Shown piece after piece: positions 8,863-17,226 of a stretch of DNA of 64,000 nt. Both the position numbers and the translations under genes were made by a program. How positions within the stretch are numbered: position 1 is the first letter of the stretch; each line of letters starts with the position of its first letter. The notes beneath the pieces are model-generated. The model saw only the letters and a list, made by a program, of their open reading frames with translations, was not told the origin of the DNA and ran no database searches. This stretch comes from GCA-2737725 sp033763995 (GTDB lineage: Bacteria > Pseudomonadota > Alphaproteobacteria > Rhodospirillales > Rhodospirillaceae): positions 13,982 to 77,981 of the forward strand of contig JANRJL010000095.1 of the NCBI GenBank assembly GCA_033763995.1, read 5' to 3'.

Positions 8863-9612
8863 ATGGAACACACCACGATTCGCGGAAAGATCCGCTACAC
8901 CTCGAAGAAAAAAGAAATCCTCGACAAGGTCCGCGGCGGCGAGACCTTCACCATCACGGTGCACACCGACGGGCGGCGGACGCTGCGGGCGCAATGCGCC
9001 ATCGACGAGAACAGCCCGCGCGTGCTGCGCGACTGCATTCAGTCCTACGACAAGAACTGGGGGCCGACGGAAGCCTTCAACCAGATCACGGTGGACGAGG
9101 CCTTCGTGGGCTCGGCCTGGTACCGCTTCACCGATACCTATGCCGAGTGCGAGGGCTTCACGGTGCGCGAGGGGCGCTTTTCCACCCGCATGGAGTACGA
9201 CCGCCGGCCCTGCACCTTCGGCTCGCACCCCATCCAGGCCGACGCCATGCACTGCCGCAACTACGATCTGTCGAAAGGCCCCGGCGAGCAGATCACCGGT
9301 TTCTATCTGATGACGTCGTTCCACCATCGCGGTGCCGACGGCCCGGCGCTGCTCAAGCGGCCCAACGGCATGTTCCTGGTTTACATGGGCGACGAGAAGG
9401 TGACGGTGGGCGCAGGCACCTTCAACGCGCATCACTTCCGCATCGGCAAGAACAACGACGACAGCTACATGGGCACCGACATCCACCCGCCCTATCACCT
9501 GTGGACGTCCACCGACGGCAACTACATCATGTATAAGTCGTACTGCACCGGCTACATGCAGACTTACTATGAATTGATCGAACTGGAGCAGTCCAAGAAC
9601 TTTATACTCTAG
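8863..9612 (+). CDS. Conserved-looking hypothetical protein
   Basis: A 249-residue soluble protein with no signal peptide or membrane span. ATG at 8863 is preferred over an ATG 69 bases upstream because AGGGGAG lies about 12 bases before it and the upstream residues look non-coding. The sequence has many aromatic residues and short alternating strands (for example FLVYMGDEKVTVGAGTF and YHLWTSTDGNYIMYKS), suggesting an all-beta fold, perhaps like DUF3108. It meets the convergent peptidase gene with no bases between the two stop codons. I cannot assign a function. Confidence 0.75.
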   Translation: MEHTTIRGKIRYTSKKKEILDKVRGGETFTITVHTDGRRTLRAQCAIDENSPRVLRDCIQSYDKNWGPTEAFNQITVDEAFVGSAWYRFTDTYAECEGFTVREGRFSTRMEYDRRPCTFGSHPIQADAMHCRNYDLSKGPGEQITGFYLMTSFHHRGADGPALLKRPNGMFLVYMGDEKVTVGAGTFNAHHFRIGKNNDDSYMGTDIHPPYHLWTSTDGNYIMYKSYCTGYMQTYYELIELEQSKNFIL

Positions 9613-10947
9613 CTACGCCGCGTCACTCGGTTTCGAGTTGGTTGGCGCGCAGCTCGCCAGCATGTCCTTGTAGTGATCGCGCACGCGCTCCAGGTTCATG
9701 CGGTTGAGGAACGACGAGTAGGCGATATAGGACAAGAGAAAGCGCAGGTCCCGCGCCCAGGGCGGCAGGAAACGCGGGAACACGCACAGCCCGTTGGCCG
9801 CGAGCGCGGTGACGGCGGGCATGTCCTCGATGTCCATCTTGCCCGCGAACAGCAACCGAATGCAGTCGACGCGGGTTTCCTGCACGGCGATGCGCAGGAA
9901 GTTGTGCACGCGCACCACGCCTTCCAGATAGACCGAATCCTTGGTGAAGGGCGCGCCGCCCGTGAGCACGCCTCCGCGAAACACGCGCCGCGCGTTCTCG
10001 AAGGCCTGGTGGGTGTCGTGGGTCTTGTCCTTGAAGAAGCGGTAGATTTGCAAAAAGTCCGCGCCGTCCATGGACATTTGAATCGCCAAGACGCGATCGG
10101 CGAGCCTGAGCATTCGCGAGGGGTCCATGGCGCCCGAGATCAACTCGGCGAACACCGCCAGGCCCTCTTGCGTGCGCGTGGTGCCGGGATGCCCGGCGGC
10201 GAGAATCGGAAACGCGGTTTGCGCGGCGCCATTCAGCGACGTGCCCGCGTGCACGAAGGCTTCGTGCTGCACGAGCTGCGACAGGTCGCGGTCGGAGAAC
10301 GAGGCATCGGCGCGCAGGCGAATATATTTCGGCCCCGCCAACGCCTTGGCCGACAGATGCTCGGCGACTTCCACCTTGGGCGATTCCGCGCCGAAATGGC
10401 GCGTGAGGACGGCCTGCATGCGCGGCTGCATGGCGGCCGCGGTGATGGCCGGGGCGAGCTCGCCCTTGTTGTTGAGGTTCAGTTCCAGATCGGTGTAGGC
10501 GCTGAGCACGTAATCGAGCATGCGCGCGAGATCGAGCGGGCGCACGTCGCAGTTCATCAACTCGGTCTGGGGCGACCCATAGAGCCGCAGCGAGTGACGG
10601 TGAAAATCCTTGGTGCCCACGGCGGCCAGCATCTCGGCGGAGATGTCGATGGTGTCGGCGGTGCGCCTGAGCCAGTCATGAATCGGCCCGGCACCGTCGA
10701 GCATCTTGCGCGCCTCGGCCACGGCCTCGTGCACCGGCTTGGGGTCGAGCGGCTGGTAGGCCACGGGGGGCAATTCGCGCTCGCCGGCGGCGAAAAACGC
10801 CGCCTCGGCGTCGGCCGGCCAGGCCACCCCGCGCAGGATGCGCACGGGCTTTTCGGCCTTGCGCAACAGGGCGGCGGCCGCCTTGAGGCGCTCGGCCTCG
10901 GCCTCCGGCAGCCGGTCGGACCGGCTCAATGGGGCGGAATCATTCAT
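9613..10947 (-). CDS. DUF1704/MATCAP-like zinc peptidase (QEGLA-motif protein)
   Basis: A 444-residue protein of the family annotated as flavohemoglobin expression-modulating QEGLA motif protein (DUF1704). It carries HEAFVH at residues 228-233, an HExxxH zinc site, and TQEGLAVFAE at 259-268, whose Glu is the expected third metal ligand. Human relatives (MATCAP) are tyrosine carboxypeptidases acting on tubulin; the bacterial substrate is unknown. There is no signal peptide, so it is probably cytoplasmic. It is convergent with the gene at 8863, its stop abutting that gene's stop, and divergent from rplU. Confidence 0.88.
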   Translation of the reverse strand: MNDSAPLSRSDRLPEAEAERLKAAAALLRKAEKPVRILRGVAWPADAEAAFFAAGERELPPVAYQPLDPKPVHEAVAEARKMLDGAGPIHDWLRRTADTIDISAEMLAAVGTKDFHRHSLRLYGSPQTELMNCDVRPLDLARMLDYVLSAYTDLELNLNNKGELAPAITAAAMQPRMQAVLTRHFGAESPKVEVAEHLSAKALAGPKYIRLRADASFSDRDLSQLVQHEAFVHAGTSLNGAAQTAFPILAAGHPGTTRTQEGLAVFAELISGAMDPSRMLRLADRVLAIQMSMDGADFLQIYRFFKDKTHDTHQAFENARRVFRGGVLTGGAPFTKDSVYLEGVVRVHNFLRIAVQETRVDCIRLLFAGKMDIEDMPAVTALAANGLCVFPRFLPPWARDLRFLLSYIAYSSFLNRMNLERVRDHYKDMLASCAPTNSKPSDAA

Positions 10948-11068
10948 GAAAATCGGGGTCTCGCGGTCGCCGGGCCTTCATTTTGAAGCCTTTTTCGGCC
11001 AGACTAAAACGGTAATTTATTTTAGTTTACAACGCGTTAAGGGGTATTTGACGGGCGGCGCACGGCCA

Positions 11069-11095
11069 TTGACTCAACCGGAGCCCCGGTATATT
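11069..11095 (+). promoter_or_regulatory. Candidate promoter of rplU-rpmA
   Basis: TTGACT (11069-11074) and TATATT (11090-11095) are good boxes with a short 15-base spacer, about 100 bases before rplU. Confidence 0.45.
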
Positions 11096-11111
11096 CACGC
11101 CCTCTTCCGGA

Positions 11112-11156
11112 GCGGGCCAGCTTCCGGAGTGAGGTCGGTGGCCCGCCCTTTTCGTT
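11112..11156 (+). promoter_or_regulatory. Hairpin in the rplU leader, possible attenuator
   Basis: GCGGGCCA (11112-11119) pairs perfectly with TGGCCCGC (11139-11146) and is followed by CCTTTTCGTTT. It lies between the candidate promoter and the rplU start, so it could act as a leader terminator controlling L21/L27. Ribosomal-protein autoregulation by leader structures is known in other groups; its use here is inference. Confidence 0.4.
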
Positions 11157-11190
11157 TGACCCCTATCGTTCGAGCCTTGGATTCACGGTC

Positions 11191-11526
11191 ATGTTCGCAG
11201 TTATCAAAACGGGCGGCAAACAGTATCGCGTCAGCAAAGACGACGTGCTTGCCATCGAGAAAGTCGCCGGTGACGCCGGCGCCGTGGTCGTGTTCGACGA
11301 CGTGCTGATCCTGGGCACTGAAGTGGGCAAGCCCCGCGTCGCGGGCGCGCAGGTAACGGGCACCGTCGTGCGCCAGTTCCGCGACGACACCAAAATCATT
11401 TTCAAGAAGCGCCGGCGCAAGCACTACCGCCGCCGCAACGGCCATCGCCAGCACCTGACCCTCGTCAAGATCACCGACATGGGCATGGGTATCGCGGGCA
11501 AGGGCATCGCGGCGAAAGCGGCCTAA
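11191..11526 (+). CDS. rplU: 50S ribosomal protein L21 (bL21)
   Basis: A 111-residue protein starting MFAVIKTGGKQYRV, the hallmark of bL21, with the basic KKRRRKHYRRRNGHRQ segment near residues 73-88 that binds 23S rRNA, and a short Ala-rich tail. Length is normal. rpmA follows after 18 bases with a GAGGAGAG ribosome site, so the two form the usual L21-L27 operon. Confidence 0.98.
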   Translation: MFAVIKTGGKQYRVSKDDVLAIEKVAGDAGAVVVFDDVLILGTEVGKPRVAGAQVTGTVVRQFRDDTKIIFKKRRRKHYRRRNGHRQHLTLVKITDMGMGIAGKGIAAKAA

Positions 11527-11544
11527 AGGTTCGAGGAGAGATCC

Positions 11545-11814
11545 ATGGCTCATAAGAAATCCGGCGGCAGTTCCAAGAACGGCCGCGACACGCGCGGCAA
11601 GCGCCTCGGCATCAAGAAGTTCGGCGGCCAGGACGTCGTGGCCGGCAACATCATCGTGCGTCAGCGCGGCACCAAGTGGCACCCCGGCACCAACGTCGGC
11701 GTGGGCCGCGATTGGACCATTTTCGCGCTGGTGGACGGCAAGGTCAGCTTCCGCACCTCGAAGCAGGGCCGCGTGCTCGTGTCCGTCGACCCGATGCCGG
11801 CGGCCACCCACTAA
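11545..11814 (+). CDS. rpmA: 50S ribosomal protein L27 (bL27)
   Basis: An 89-residue protein starting MAHKKSGGSSKNGRD, with the flexible N-terminal tail that reaches the peptidyl-transferase centre, and GTKWHPGTNVGVGRDWTIFA in the body. There is no cleavable N-terminal extension of the Firmicutes type. It is co-transcribed with rplU and followed by a strong terminator. Confidence 0.98.
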   Translation: MAHKKSGGSSKNGRDTRGKRLGIKKFGGQDVVAGNIIVRQRGTKWHPGTNVGVGRDWTIFALVDGKVSFRTSKQGRVLVSVDPMPAATH

Positions 11815-11866
11815 CGCCCCGGCGCGCTGATCGCCGGCATCTCATGCTGGCGGTCCCGTGAGATTG

Positions 11867-11898
11867 AAAAAAGGAGACGGATCGCCGTCTCCTTTTTT
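11867..11898 (+). terminator. Terminator after rplU-rpmA
   Basis: GGAGACGG, loop ATCG, CCGTCTCC, flanked by A-rich sequence and followed by TTTTTT. The A/T flanks make it effective in both directions. Confidence 0.85.
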
Positions 11899-11914
11899 GT
11901 TTGCGGCGGATGCC

Positions 11915-12466
11915 ATGTTCGAGTTGACCATCAAGACTGAACGCCTGTTGCTCAGACCCTTCAAGCTGTCGGACGCCAAGCGGGTTCAGGCCTTGGCGGG
12001 ACTGCGCGAGATCGCGGTCATGGTGTCGAGCATTCCCTACCCCTACCCCAACGGCCTCGCGGAGGCGTGGATCCTGCGCCACGCCGAGGCCCGCGCGCGC
12101 GGAATCGCCTATAACTTTGCCATCACGCTGGACGGCGAACTGATCGGGTCCATCGCCCTTGAGAACCAGGGCCGCGGGGATTTCGAATTCGGCTACTGGC
12201 TGAGCAAAGATTATTGGGGCCAGGGCACCATGAGCGAGGCGGCCGCGGCCGTGCTGGAGTTCGGCTTCGGGTGGCTGGCCCAAGCGCGCGTGATCGCCGG
12301 GCATTATGTCGACAACCCCGCCTCGGGGCGCATCCTGCGCAAGATGGGATTCACCGAGACCCACCACGAGACCTCGTTCCACGCGGTGCGCGACGGCGAC
12401 GTGGAGGCGATCCGCATGGCCTTGACCAAAGAAACGTGGGCCGAAGCCCGCGCCGCGAGGGCGTGA
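11915..12466 (+). CDS. GNAT N-acetyltransferase, RimJ/RimL type (first of a tandem pair)
   Basis: A 183-residue protein. ATG 11915 is chosen because the longer frame would begin inside the terminator hairpin. It starts with ELTIKTERLLLRPFKLSDA, typical of RimJ/RimL-like acetyltransferases, has the acetyl-CoA region around YWLSKDYWGQGTMSEAAAA and the NPASGRILRKMGF segment. These enzymes acetylate N-terminal amines of ribosomal or other proteins, or small amines. The stop overlaps the start of the next, paralogous GNAT (TGATG). Confidence 0.88.
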   Translation: MFELTIKTERLLLRPFKLSDAKRVQALAGLREIAVMVSSIPYPYPNGLAEAWILRHAEARARGIAYNFAITLDGELIGSIALENQGRGDFEFGYWLSKDYWGQGTMSEAAAAVLEFGFGWLAQARVIAGHYVDNPASGRILRKMGFTETHHETSFHAVRDGDVEAIRMALTKETWAEARAARA

Positions 12467-13014
12467 TGCTGGACCTTCGGATCAAAACCCAGCGCCTGAC
12501 TTTGCGGCCTTATGTGGCCGCCGACGCCAAGCGCATCCAGGCGCTGGCGGGCCTGCGCGAGATCGCCATGATGACGGGGCCCAGCATTCCGCATCCCTAT
12601 CCCGACGGCGCGGCGGAAGCCTGGATCGCCAAGCAGGGACAGCGGCGCTTTGACGGCCAAAGCCATGCCTTCGCCATCGACATTGACGGCGCGCTGGCGG
12701 GCTCCGTCGGCTTCGAGGACGGCGGCAAGGGCACGCACTTCGAGCTGGGCTATTGGCTGGGCAAGCCCTATTGGGGGCGGGGTTACGTGAGCGAGGCGGC
12801 GGCGGCCGTGGTGGAATACGCCTTCGGCTGGCTGAACCATCCCGCCTTGGTGGCGGGCTATCACATCGACAATCCGGCCTCGGGGCGCGTGCTTGCCAAG
12901 CTGGGCTTCGTCGAAACCCACCGGCGCATGGCCTTTCAGCACGTGCGCCAGTGCGAGGTCGAATTGGTCCGGATGCTGCTGACTAAAGACGCCTGGGCCG
13001 CCAAGAGGGTATAG
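12466..13014 (+). CDS. GNAT N-acetyltransferase, RimJ/RimL type (second of a tandem pair)
   Basis: A 182-residue paralogue of the preceding gene. LRIKTQRLTLRPYVAADAKR at the start and GYWLGKPYWGRGYVSEAAAA plus NPASGRVLAKLGFVETH correspond segment by segment to the upstream copy, so the pair arose by local duplication. Its ATG overlaps the upstream stop. obgE begins 7 bases after its stop, so the GNAT pair probably shares the obgE-proB transcript. The substrate is unknown. Confidence 0.88.
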   Translation: MLDLRIKTQRLTLRPYVAADAKRIQALAGLREIAMMTGPSIPHPYPDGAAEAWIAKQGQRRFDGQSHAFAIDIDGALAGSVGFEDGGKGTHFELGYWLGKPYWGRGYVSEAAAAVVEYAFGWLNHPALVAGYHIDNPASGRVLAKLGFVETHRRMAFQHVRQCEVELVRMLLTKDAWAAKRV

Positions 13015-13021
13015 AAGCGCC

Positions 13022-14080
13022 ATGAAGTTCCTCGACCAAGCCAAGATCTTTCTCGCCTCCGGCGCCGGCGGCAACGGCTGCGTCGGTTTCCGGCGCGAGA
13101 AGTTCATCGAATTCGGCGGCCCCGACGGCGGCGACGGCGGCGACGGCGGCGACGTCATTTTCGAGGCCGCGCGCAACCTCAATACGCTCATCGACTTTCG
13201 CTACCGCCAGCATTTCAAGGCCGAGCGCGGCCAGGACGGCATGGGGGCCAACTGCACCGGACGCGACGGCGAGGACCTGGTGATCAAGGTGCCCGTGGGC
13301 ACCGAGATCATTTCCGAGGACGGCGAAACGGTTCTGGCCGACATGCGCCGCGACGGCCAGCGCGTGCGCGTGCTCAAGGGCGGCAACGGCGGCTTCGGCA
13401 ACACCCACTTCAAGGGCCCCAGCAACCGCGCGCCCGATTACGCCAACCCCGGCCAGCCCGCCCAAGAACTGTGGGTGTGGCTGCGCCTGAAGCTCATCGC
13501 CGACGTGGGCCTCGTCGGCCTGCCCAACGCGGGCAAGTCGACGTTCCTCGCCACCGTCACGCGCGCGCGGCCCAAGATCGGCGACTATCCCTTCACGACG
13601 TTGCATCCCAACTTGGGCGTGGCCCATGTCGGCGATTTCGAGTTCATCATCGCCGACATTCCCGGCCTGATCGAAGGCGCCCATGAAGGGGCCGGATTGG
13701 GCGATCGCTTTTTGGGGCACATCGAGCGCTGCAGCGTGCTGTTGCATCTGGTGGACGGCACCCAAGAGGACGTGGCCGAGGCCTACAAGGTCGTGCGCCG
13801 CGAACTGAAAGCTTATGGCGGGGGCCTGGCCTCGAAGAAGGAAATCGTCGCGCTCAACAAGGCCGACGCGCTGGACGACAAGACCAAAAAGAAAAAAGCC
13901 GCCGCCCTCACCAAGGCCGCGCGCAAGACCGCCCATGTGCTTTCGGGTGTGTCGGGCGAGGGCCGCGAGGACGTGCTGAGGATGCTGGCCAAGATCGTCA
14001 AGACCGCCCGCGAAGACGCCGACGAGAACGACGAGGAGGAAAACGACATCGCGCCCGTGGACGAGAGCTGGCAGCCATGA
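13022..14080 (+). CDS. obgE: GTPase ObgE/CgtA
   Basis: A 352-residue ribosome-associated GTPase involved in 50S maturation. The glycine-rich OBG domain occupies about residues 1-158 (GGPDGGDGGDGGDVIFEA). The G domain follows with GLPNAGKST (P-loop), a DIPGLIEGA switch II and NKAD for guanine specificity. The C-terminus is short and acidic (DENDEEENDI). It ends in an ATGA overlap with proB. Confidence 0.97.
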   Translation: MKFLDQAKIFLASGAGGNGCVGFRREKFIEFGGPDGGDGGDGGDVIFEAARNLNTLIDFRYRQHFKAERGQDGMGANCTGRDGEDLVIKVPVGTEIISEDGETVLADMRRDGQRVRVLKGGNGGFGNTHFKGPSNRAPDYANPGQPAQELWVWLRLKLIADVGLVGLPNAGKSTFLATVTRARPKIGDYPFTTLHPNLGVAHVGDFEFIIADIPGLIEGAHEGAGLGDRFLGHIERCSVLLHLVDGTQEDVAEAYKVVRRELKAYGGGLASKKEIVALNKADALDDKTKKKKAAALTKAARKTAHVLSGVSGEGREDVLRMLAKIVKTAREDADENDEEENDIAPVDESWQP

Positions 14081-15198
14081 GCGCGTCCGGCCTCACCTCC
14101 GCGAAACGACTCGTCGTCAAGATCGGCTCGGCCCTGTTGGTGGACGATGCCAGCGGCGAACTCCATCGCGCCTGGCTCGACGCGCTCGCCGACGACGTGG
14201 CGGCCTGCGTGAAGCGCGGCCAAGAAGTGGTGCTGGTCACCTCCGGGGCCATCGCCATCGGCCGCGGACCTTTAGGCATGCGCGGCAAGAAATTGCGCCT
14301 GGAGGAAAAACAGGCCTGTGCCGCCACGGGCCAGATGCGCCTGACGCAAGCCTACCAAAACGCGCTCGATCGCCACGGCATCACCGTGGCGCAGGTGCTG
14401 GTGACTATCGAGGACACCGAGAACCGCCGCCGCTTTTTGAACGCGCGCAACACGCTCGACACGCTGCTGAAACTCAAGGCCGTGCCGGTGATCAACGAGA
14501 ACGACACCGTGGCCACGGCGGAAATCCGCTTCGGCGATAATGACCGCCTGGCCGCCCGCGTGGCGCAGATGATCGGCGCGGATACGTTGATTCTGCTCTC
14601 GGACATCGACGGGCTTTACACCGCCGATCCGCGCACCAATCCTGGTGCTACACACATTCCCGAAGTCCGCGACCTGACGCCCGAGATCGAGGCCATGGCT
14701 GGCACCGCGATCACGGGTTATGGCTCCGGCGGCATGGTCACCAAGATCATGGCCGCGAAAATTTGCCTGAGCGCGGGTTGCCGCATGGCCATCGTGCCGG
14801 GCCAGCCGCTGCATGCCCTGAAGGCGTTGGAAAGCGGCGGACGTTGCACCTGGTTCATCCCCAAGGCGGAACCGCGCGCGGCTTATAAGCAATGGATCGC
14901 GGGCGCCGTGCAGCCCTCGGGCGCGCTGATCGTCGACGACGGCGCGCTGAAAGCCCTGCGCGGCGGCAAGAGCCTGCTGCCCGCCGGCGTGACGGATGTC
15001 GAGGGCGATTTCGAACGCGGCGACGCGGTGATGGTGCGCAGCGCCGACGGCCGCGCCGTCGCCAAGGGACTGTCGGCGTACTCGGCCGATGACGTTCGCG
15101 CCATTGCGGGCCACAAATCCGACGAGATCGAAACGCTGCTGGGCTACCAGGGCCGCAGCGAGGTGATTCACCGCGATGATCTGGTGATGGAATCCTAA
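14077..15198 (+). CDS. proB: Glutamate 5-kinase
   Basis: A 373-residue enzyme that phosphorylates L-glutamate in the first step of proline synthesis. The amino-acid kinase domain shows KRLVVKIGSALLVD at the N-terminus, VLVTSGAIAIG, and the NENDTV/FGDND segment for glutamate binding. The last 100 residues form a PUA domain (GALIVDDGALKALRGGKSLLPAGV), as in the long ProB form. It overlaps obgE by four bases and precedes proA. Confidence 0.97.
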   Translation: MSASGLTSAKRLVVKIGSALLVDDASGELHRAWLDALADDVAACVKRGQEVVLVTSGAIAIGRGPLGMRGKKLRLEEKQACAATGQMRLTQAYQNALDRHGITVAQVLVTIEDTENRRRFLNARNTLDTLLKLKAVPVINENDTVATAEIRFGDNDRLAARVAQMIGADTLILLSDIDGLYTADPRTNPGATHIPEVRDLTPEIEAMAGTAITGYGSGGMVTKIMAAKICLSAGCRMAIVPGQPLHALKALESGGRCTWFIPKAEPRAAYKQWIAGAVQPSGALIVDDGALKALRGGKSLLPAGVTDVEGDFERGDAVMVRSADGRAVAKGLSAYSADDVRAIAGHKSDEIETLLGYQGRSEVIHRDDLVMES

Positions 15199-15210
15199 CG
15201 GAGTCGCGCC

Positions 15211-16491
15211 ATGGATGGGTCCAACAGCACAGCCACGGAACTCGACACGCTCATGGACGGTCTTGGGCGTGCCGCGCGAGAGGCCGCGCGCGTGCTGGCC
15301 ACGACACCCGCCGCCGCCAAGGACCAAGCCCTGCGGGCCGCCGCTGGCGCACTGCGCGCGAAGAAAGACGAGATCAAAGCGGCCAATGCCAAGGACATGA
15401 GCGCGGGCCAAGCCAAGGGATTGAGCGCGGCCCTGCTGGACCGGCTGGCCCTGAACGACGCGCGCATCGACGCCATGGCCAAGGGCCTGGAGGAGATCGC
15501 CGCCATGCGCGATCCCGTGGGCGAGGTCATGGCCACGATCCCGCGCCCCAACGGCCTCATCATCGAGCGCGTGCGCACGCCCCTGGGCGTCATCGGCGTG
15601 ATCTACGAATCCCGCCCCAACGTCACGGCCGACGCGGGCGCGCTGTGCCTGAAGGCGGGCAACGCCTGCATCCTGCGCGGCGGCTCGGAGAGTTTTCATT
15701 CGTCGCGGGCCATCATGGCCTGCCTGCAGGACGGTCTGCGCGCCGCGGGCTTGCCTGACACTGCCATTCAGATGGTGCCCACCACCGACCGCGCCGCCGT
15801 GGGCAAGATGCTGACCATGACCAAGCATATCGACGTCATCGTGCCGCGCGGCGGCCAGGCGCTGACCGAGCGCGTGATGACCGAAAGCCGCGTGCCGACG
15901 TTCCTGCATCTCATCGGCTTGTGTCACACCTATATTCACAAGGCCGCCGACCCCGCCAAGGCGCGCGCCATCACCCTCAACGCCAAGATGCGCCGTACCG
16001 GCGTGTGCGGCGCCACGGAAACGCTGCTGGTGGACCGCGACGTGGCGGCGAAAATTCTGCCGCCCATCCTCGACGATCTCATCAAGGCCTGCTGCGAAGT
16101 GCGCGGCGATGCCGACGTGCAGAAACTCGACGCGCGCGTGAAGGCGGCTTCCGCGCAGGATTGGGACACGGAATATCTGGATTCGATCTTGTCGATCAAA
16201 ACCGTGAGCGGACTCGACGAGGCCATCGACCACATCGTCACCCACGGCTCGGCCCACACCGAATCCATCGTCACCGAGGACAACGCCGCAGCGGAAGCCT
16301 TTATGGCCCGACTCGACAGCGCCATCGTCATGCACAACGCATCCACCCAGTTCGCCGACGGCGGCGAATTCGGCATGGGGGCTGAAATCGGCATCGCCAC
16401 CGGCAAGCTGCATGCGCGCGGACCCGTGGGCGTCGAGCAGCTCACCACCTTCAAATATAAGGTGCGCGGCAGCGGGCAGATCAGGCAATAG
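15211..16491 (+). CDS. proA: Glutamate-5-semialdehyde dehydrogenase
   Basis: A 426-residue NADPH-dependent reductase of gamma-glutamyl phosphate, the second step of proline synthesis. It shows PLGVIGVIYESRPNVTADA and the catalytic cysteine in KMRRTGVCGATETLL. The C-terminal GPVGVEQLTTFKYKVRG block is characteristic of ProA. It follows proB after 12 bases, making an obgE-proB-proA operon. Confidence 0.97.
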   Translation: MDGSNSTATELDTLMDGLGRAAREAARVLATTPAAAKDQALRAAAGALRAKKDEIKAANAKDMSAGQAKGLSAALLDRLALNDARIDAMAKGLEEIAAMRDPVGEVMATIPRPNGLIIERVRTPLGVIGVIYESRPNVTADAGALCLKAGNACILRGGSESFHSSRAIMACLQDGLRAAGLPDTAIQMVPTTDRAAVGKMLTMTKHIDVIVPRGGQALTERVMTESRVPTFLHLIGLCHTYIHKAADPAKARAITLNAKMRRTGVCGATETLLVDRDVAAKILPPILDDLIKACCEVRGDADVQKLDARVKAASAQDWDTEYLDSILSIKTVSGLDEAIDHIVTHGSAHTESIVTEDNAAAEAFMARLDSAIVMHNASTQFADGGEFGMGAEIGIATGKLHARGPVGVEQLTTFKYKVRGSGQIRQ

Positions 16492-16514
16492 TCGTTATAT
16501 ATCAAATTGTTATT

Positions 16515-16526
16515 AGTTAGCTAACT
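16515..16526. promoter_or_regulatory. Palindromic operator candidate of the Phd-VapC pair
   Basis: A perfect 12-base palindrome AGTTAGCTAACT in an AT-rich gap, with further ACTAAC copies at about 16543 and 16565 just before the antitoxin gene. It is likely the binding site for the antitoxin's own repression. Confidence 0.5.
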
Positions 16527-16574
16527 TAATATATTTGAGTGGACTAACTCGATGAATGCGATTAAACTAACTTC

Positions 16575-16838
16575 ATGAAAACCGTCAACACCCACTACGC
16601 CAAAACGCACCTGTCGCGCCTGTTGGCCGAGGCCAGCGCCGGCGAGGAAATTTTCATCGCCAAGTCCGGCGCGCCCATCGCGAAGTTGGTGCCGTTGAGC
16701 GCCGCGGAAAAAAGAGGCTTGGGCTTGGCCAATCGCATGGGGCTGACCATCGACATGACTCATTTCTTCGATCCTTTGCCCGAGGAAGAACTGCGCTTGT
16801 GGGAAGGCGAGGGCAGCGATTTTGATCTTACTCCTTGA
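16575..16838 (+). CDS. Type II antitoxin, Phd/YefM family
   Basis: An 87-residue protein starting MKTVNTHYAKTHLSRLLAEA with FIAKSGAPIAKLVPL, the classic Phd/YefM DNA-binding fold, and an acidic C-terminal tail that would wrap the toxin. It overlaps the toxin gene by 17 bases. The pair sits in an AT-rich pocket between proA and nadD, which suggests later insertion. Confidence 0.9.
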   Translation: MKTVNTHYAKTHLSRLLAEASAGEEIFIAKSGAPIAKLVPLSAAEKRGLGLANRMGLTIDMTHFFDPLPEEELRLWEGEGSDFDLTP

Positions 16839-17208
16839 TACCCATGCGGCGCTGTGGTGGTGGACTCGGTCACGAAAACTGACACCGAGCGTCATCGCGG
16901 CGATCACACAAGAAGAAAATAAAATTTTCTTCAGCACCATCTCGGCCTATGAGATCAATGCAAAATTCAAGCTGGGCAAACTGCCCGAAGCCGAGCCGTT
17001 CGTGCATCATCTCGATGCTCTGATCGCAGATTCGGGTTTCAAGGTTCTTGAACTCTCATTAATCCACGCCCGCGCGGCGGGGTTGCTGCCAGGCCCGCAC
17101 CGCGACCCCTTCGACCGGCTGCTGATCGCCCAGGCCCAAACGGAAAAGGCGCACATCGTCTCGGCCGATCCGGTGTTCGCGGCTTACGGCGCGGCGACGG
17201 TTTGGTGA
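16822..17208 (+). CDS. Type II toxin, VapC-type PIN-domain ribonuclease
   Basis: A 128-residue PIN-domain protein. The acidic active-site residues are in place: D6 in LLLDTHAALWW, Glu in STISAYEINAKF, Asp in HRDPFDRLLIAQA and Asp in SADPVF. The enzyme would cut RNA when freed from the Phd-type antitoxin just upstream. It starts within the antitoxin gene, the usual translational coupling. Confidence 0.93.
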   Translation: MILLLDTHAALWWWTRSRKLTPSVIAAITQEENKIFFSTISAYEINAKFKLGKLPEAEPFVHHLDALIADSGFKVLELSLIHARAAGLLPGPHRDPFDRLLIAQAQTEKAHIVSADPVFAAYGAATVW

Positions 17209-17226
17209 CGGCGCGGTCATGGGCTC

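Noticed and set aside
14272..16488. A 738-codon open frame on the minus strand
   Set aside because: It is antisense to proB and proA, which are complete and well conserved; the frame is open because of GC bias and is rich in His, Gly and Arg.
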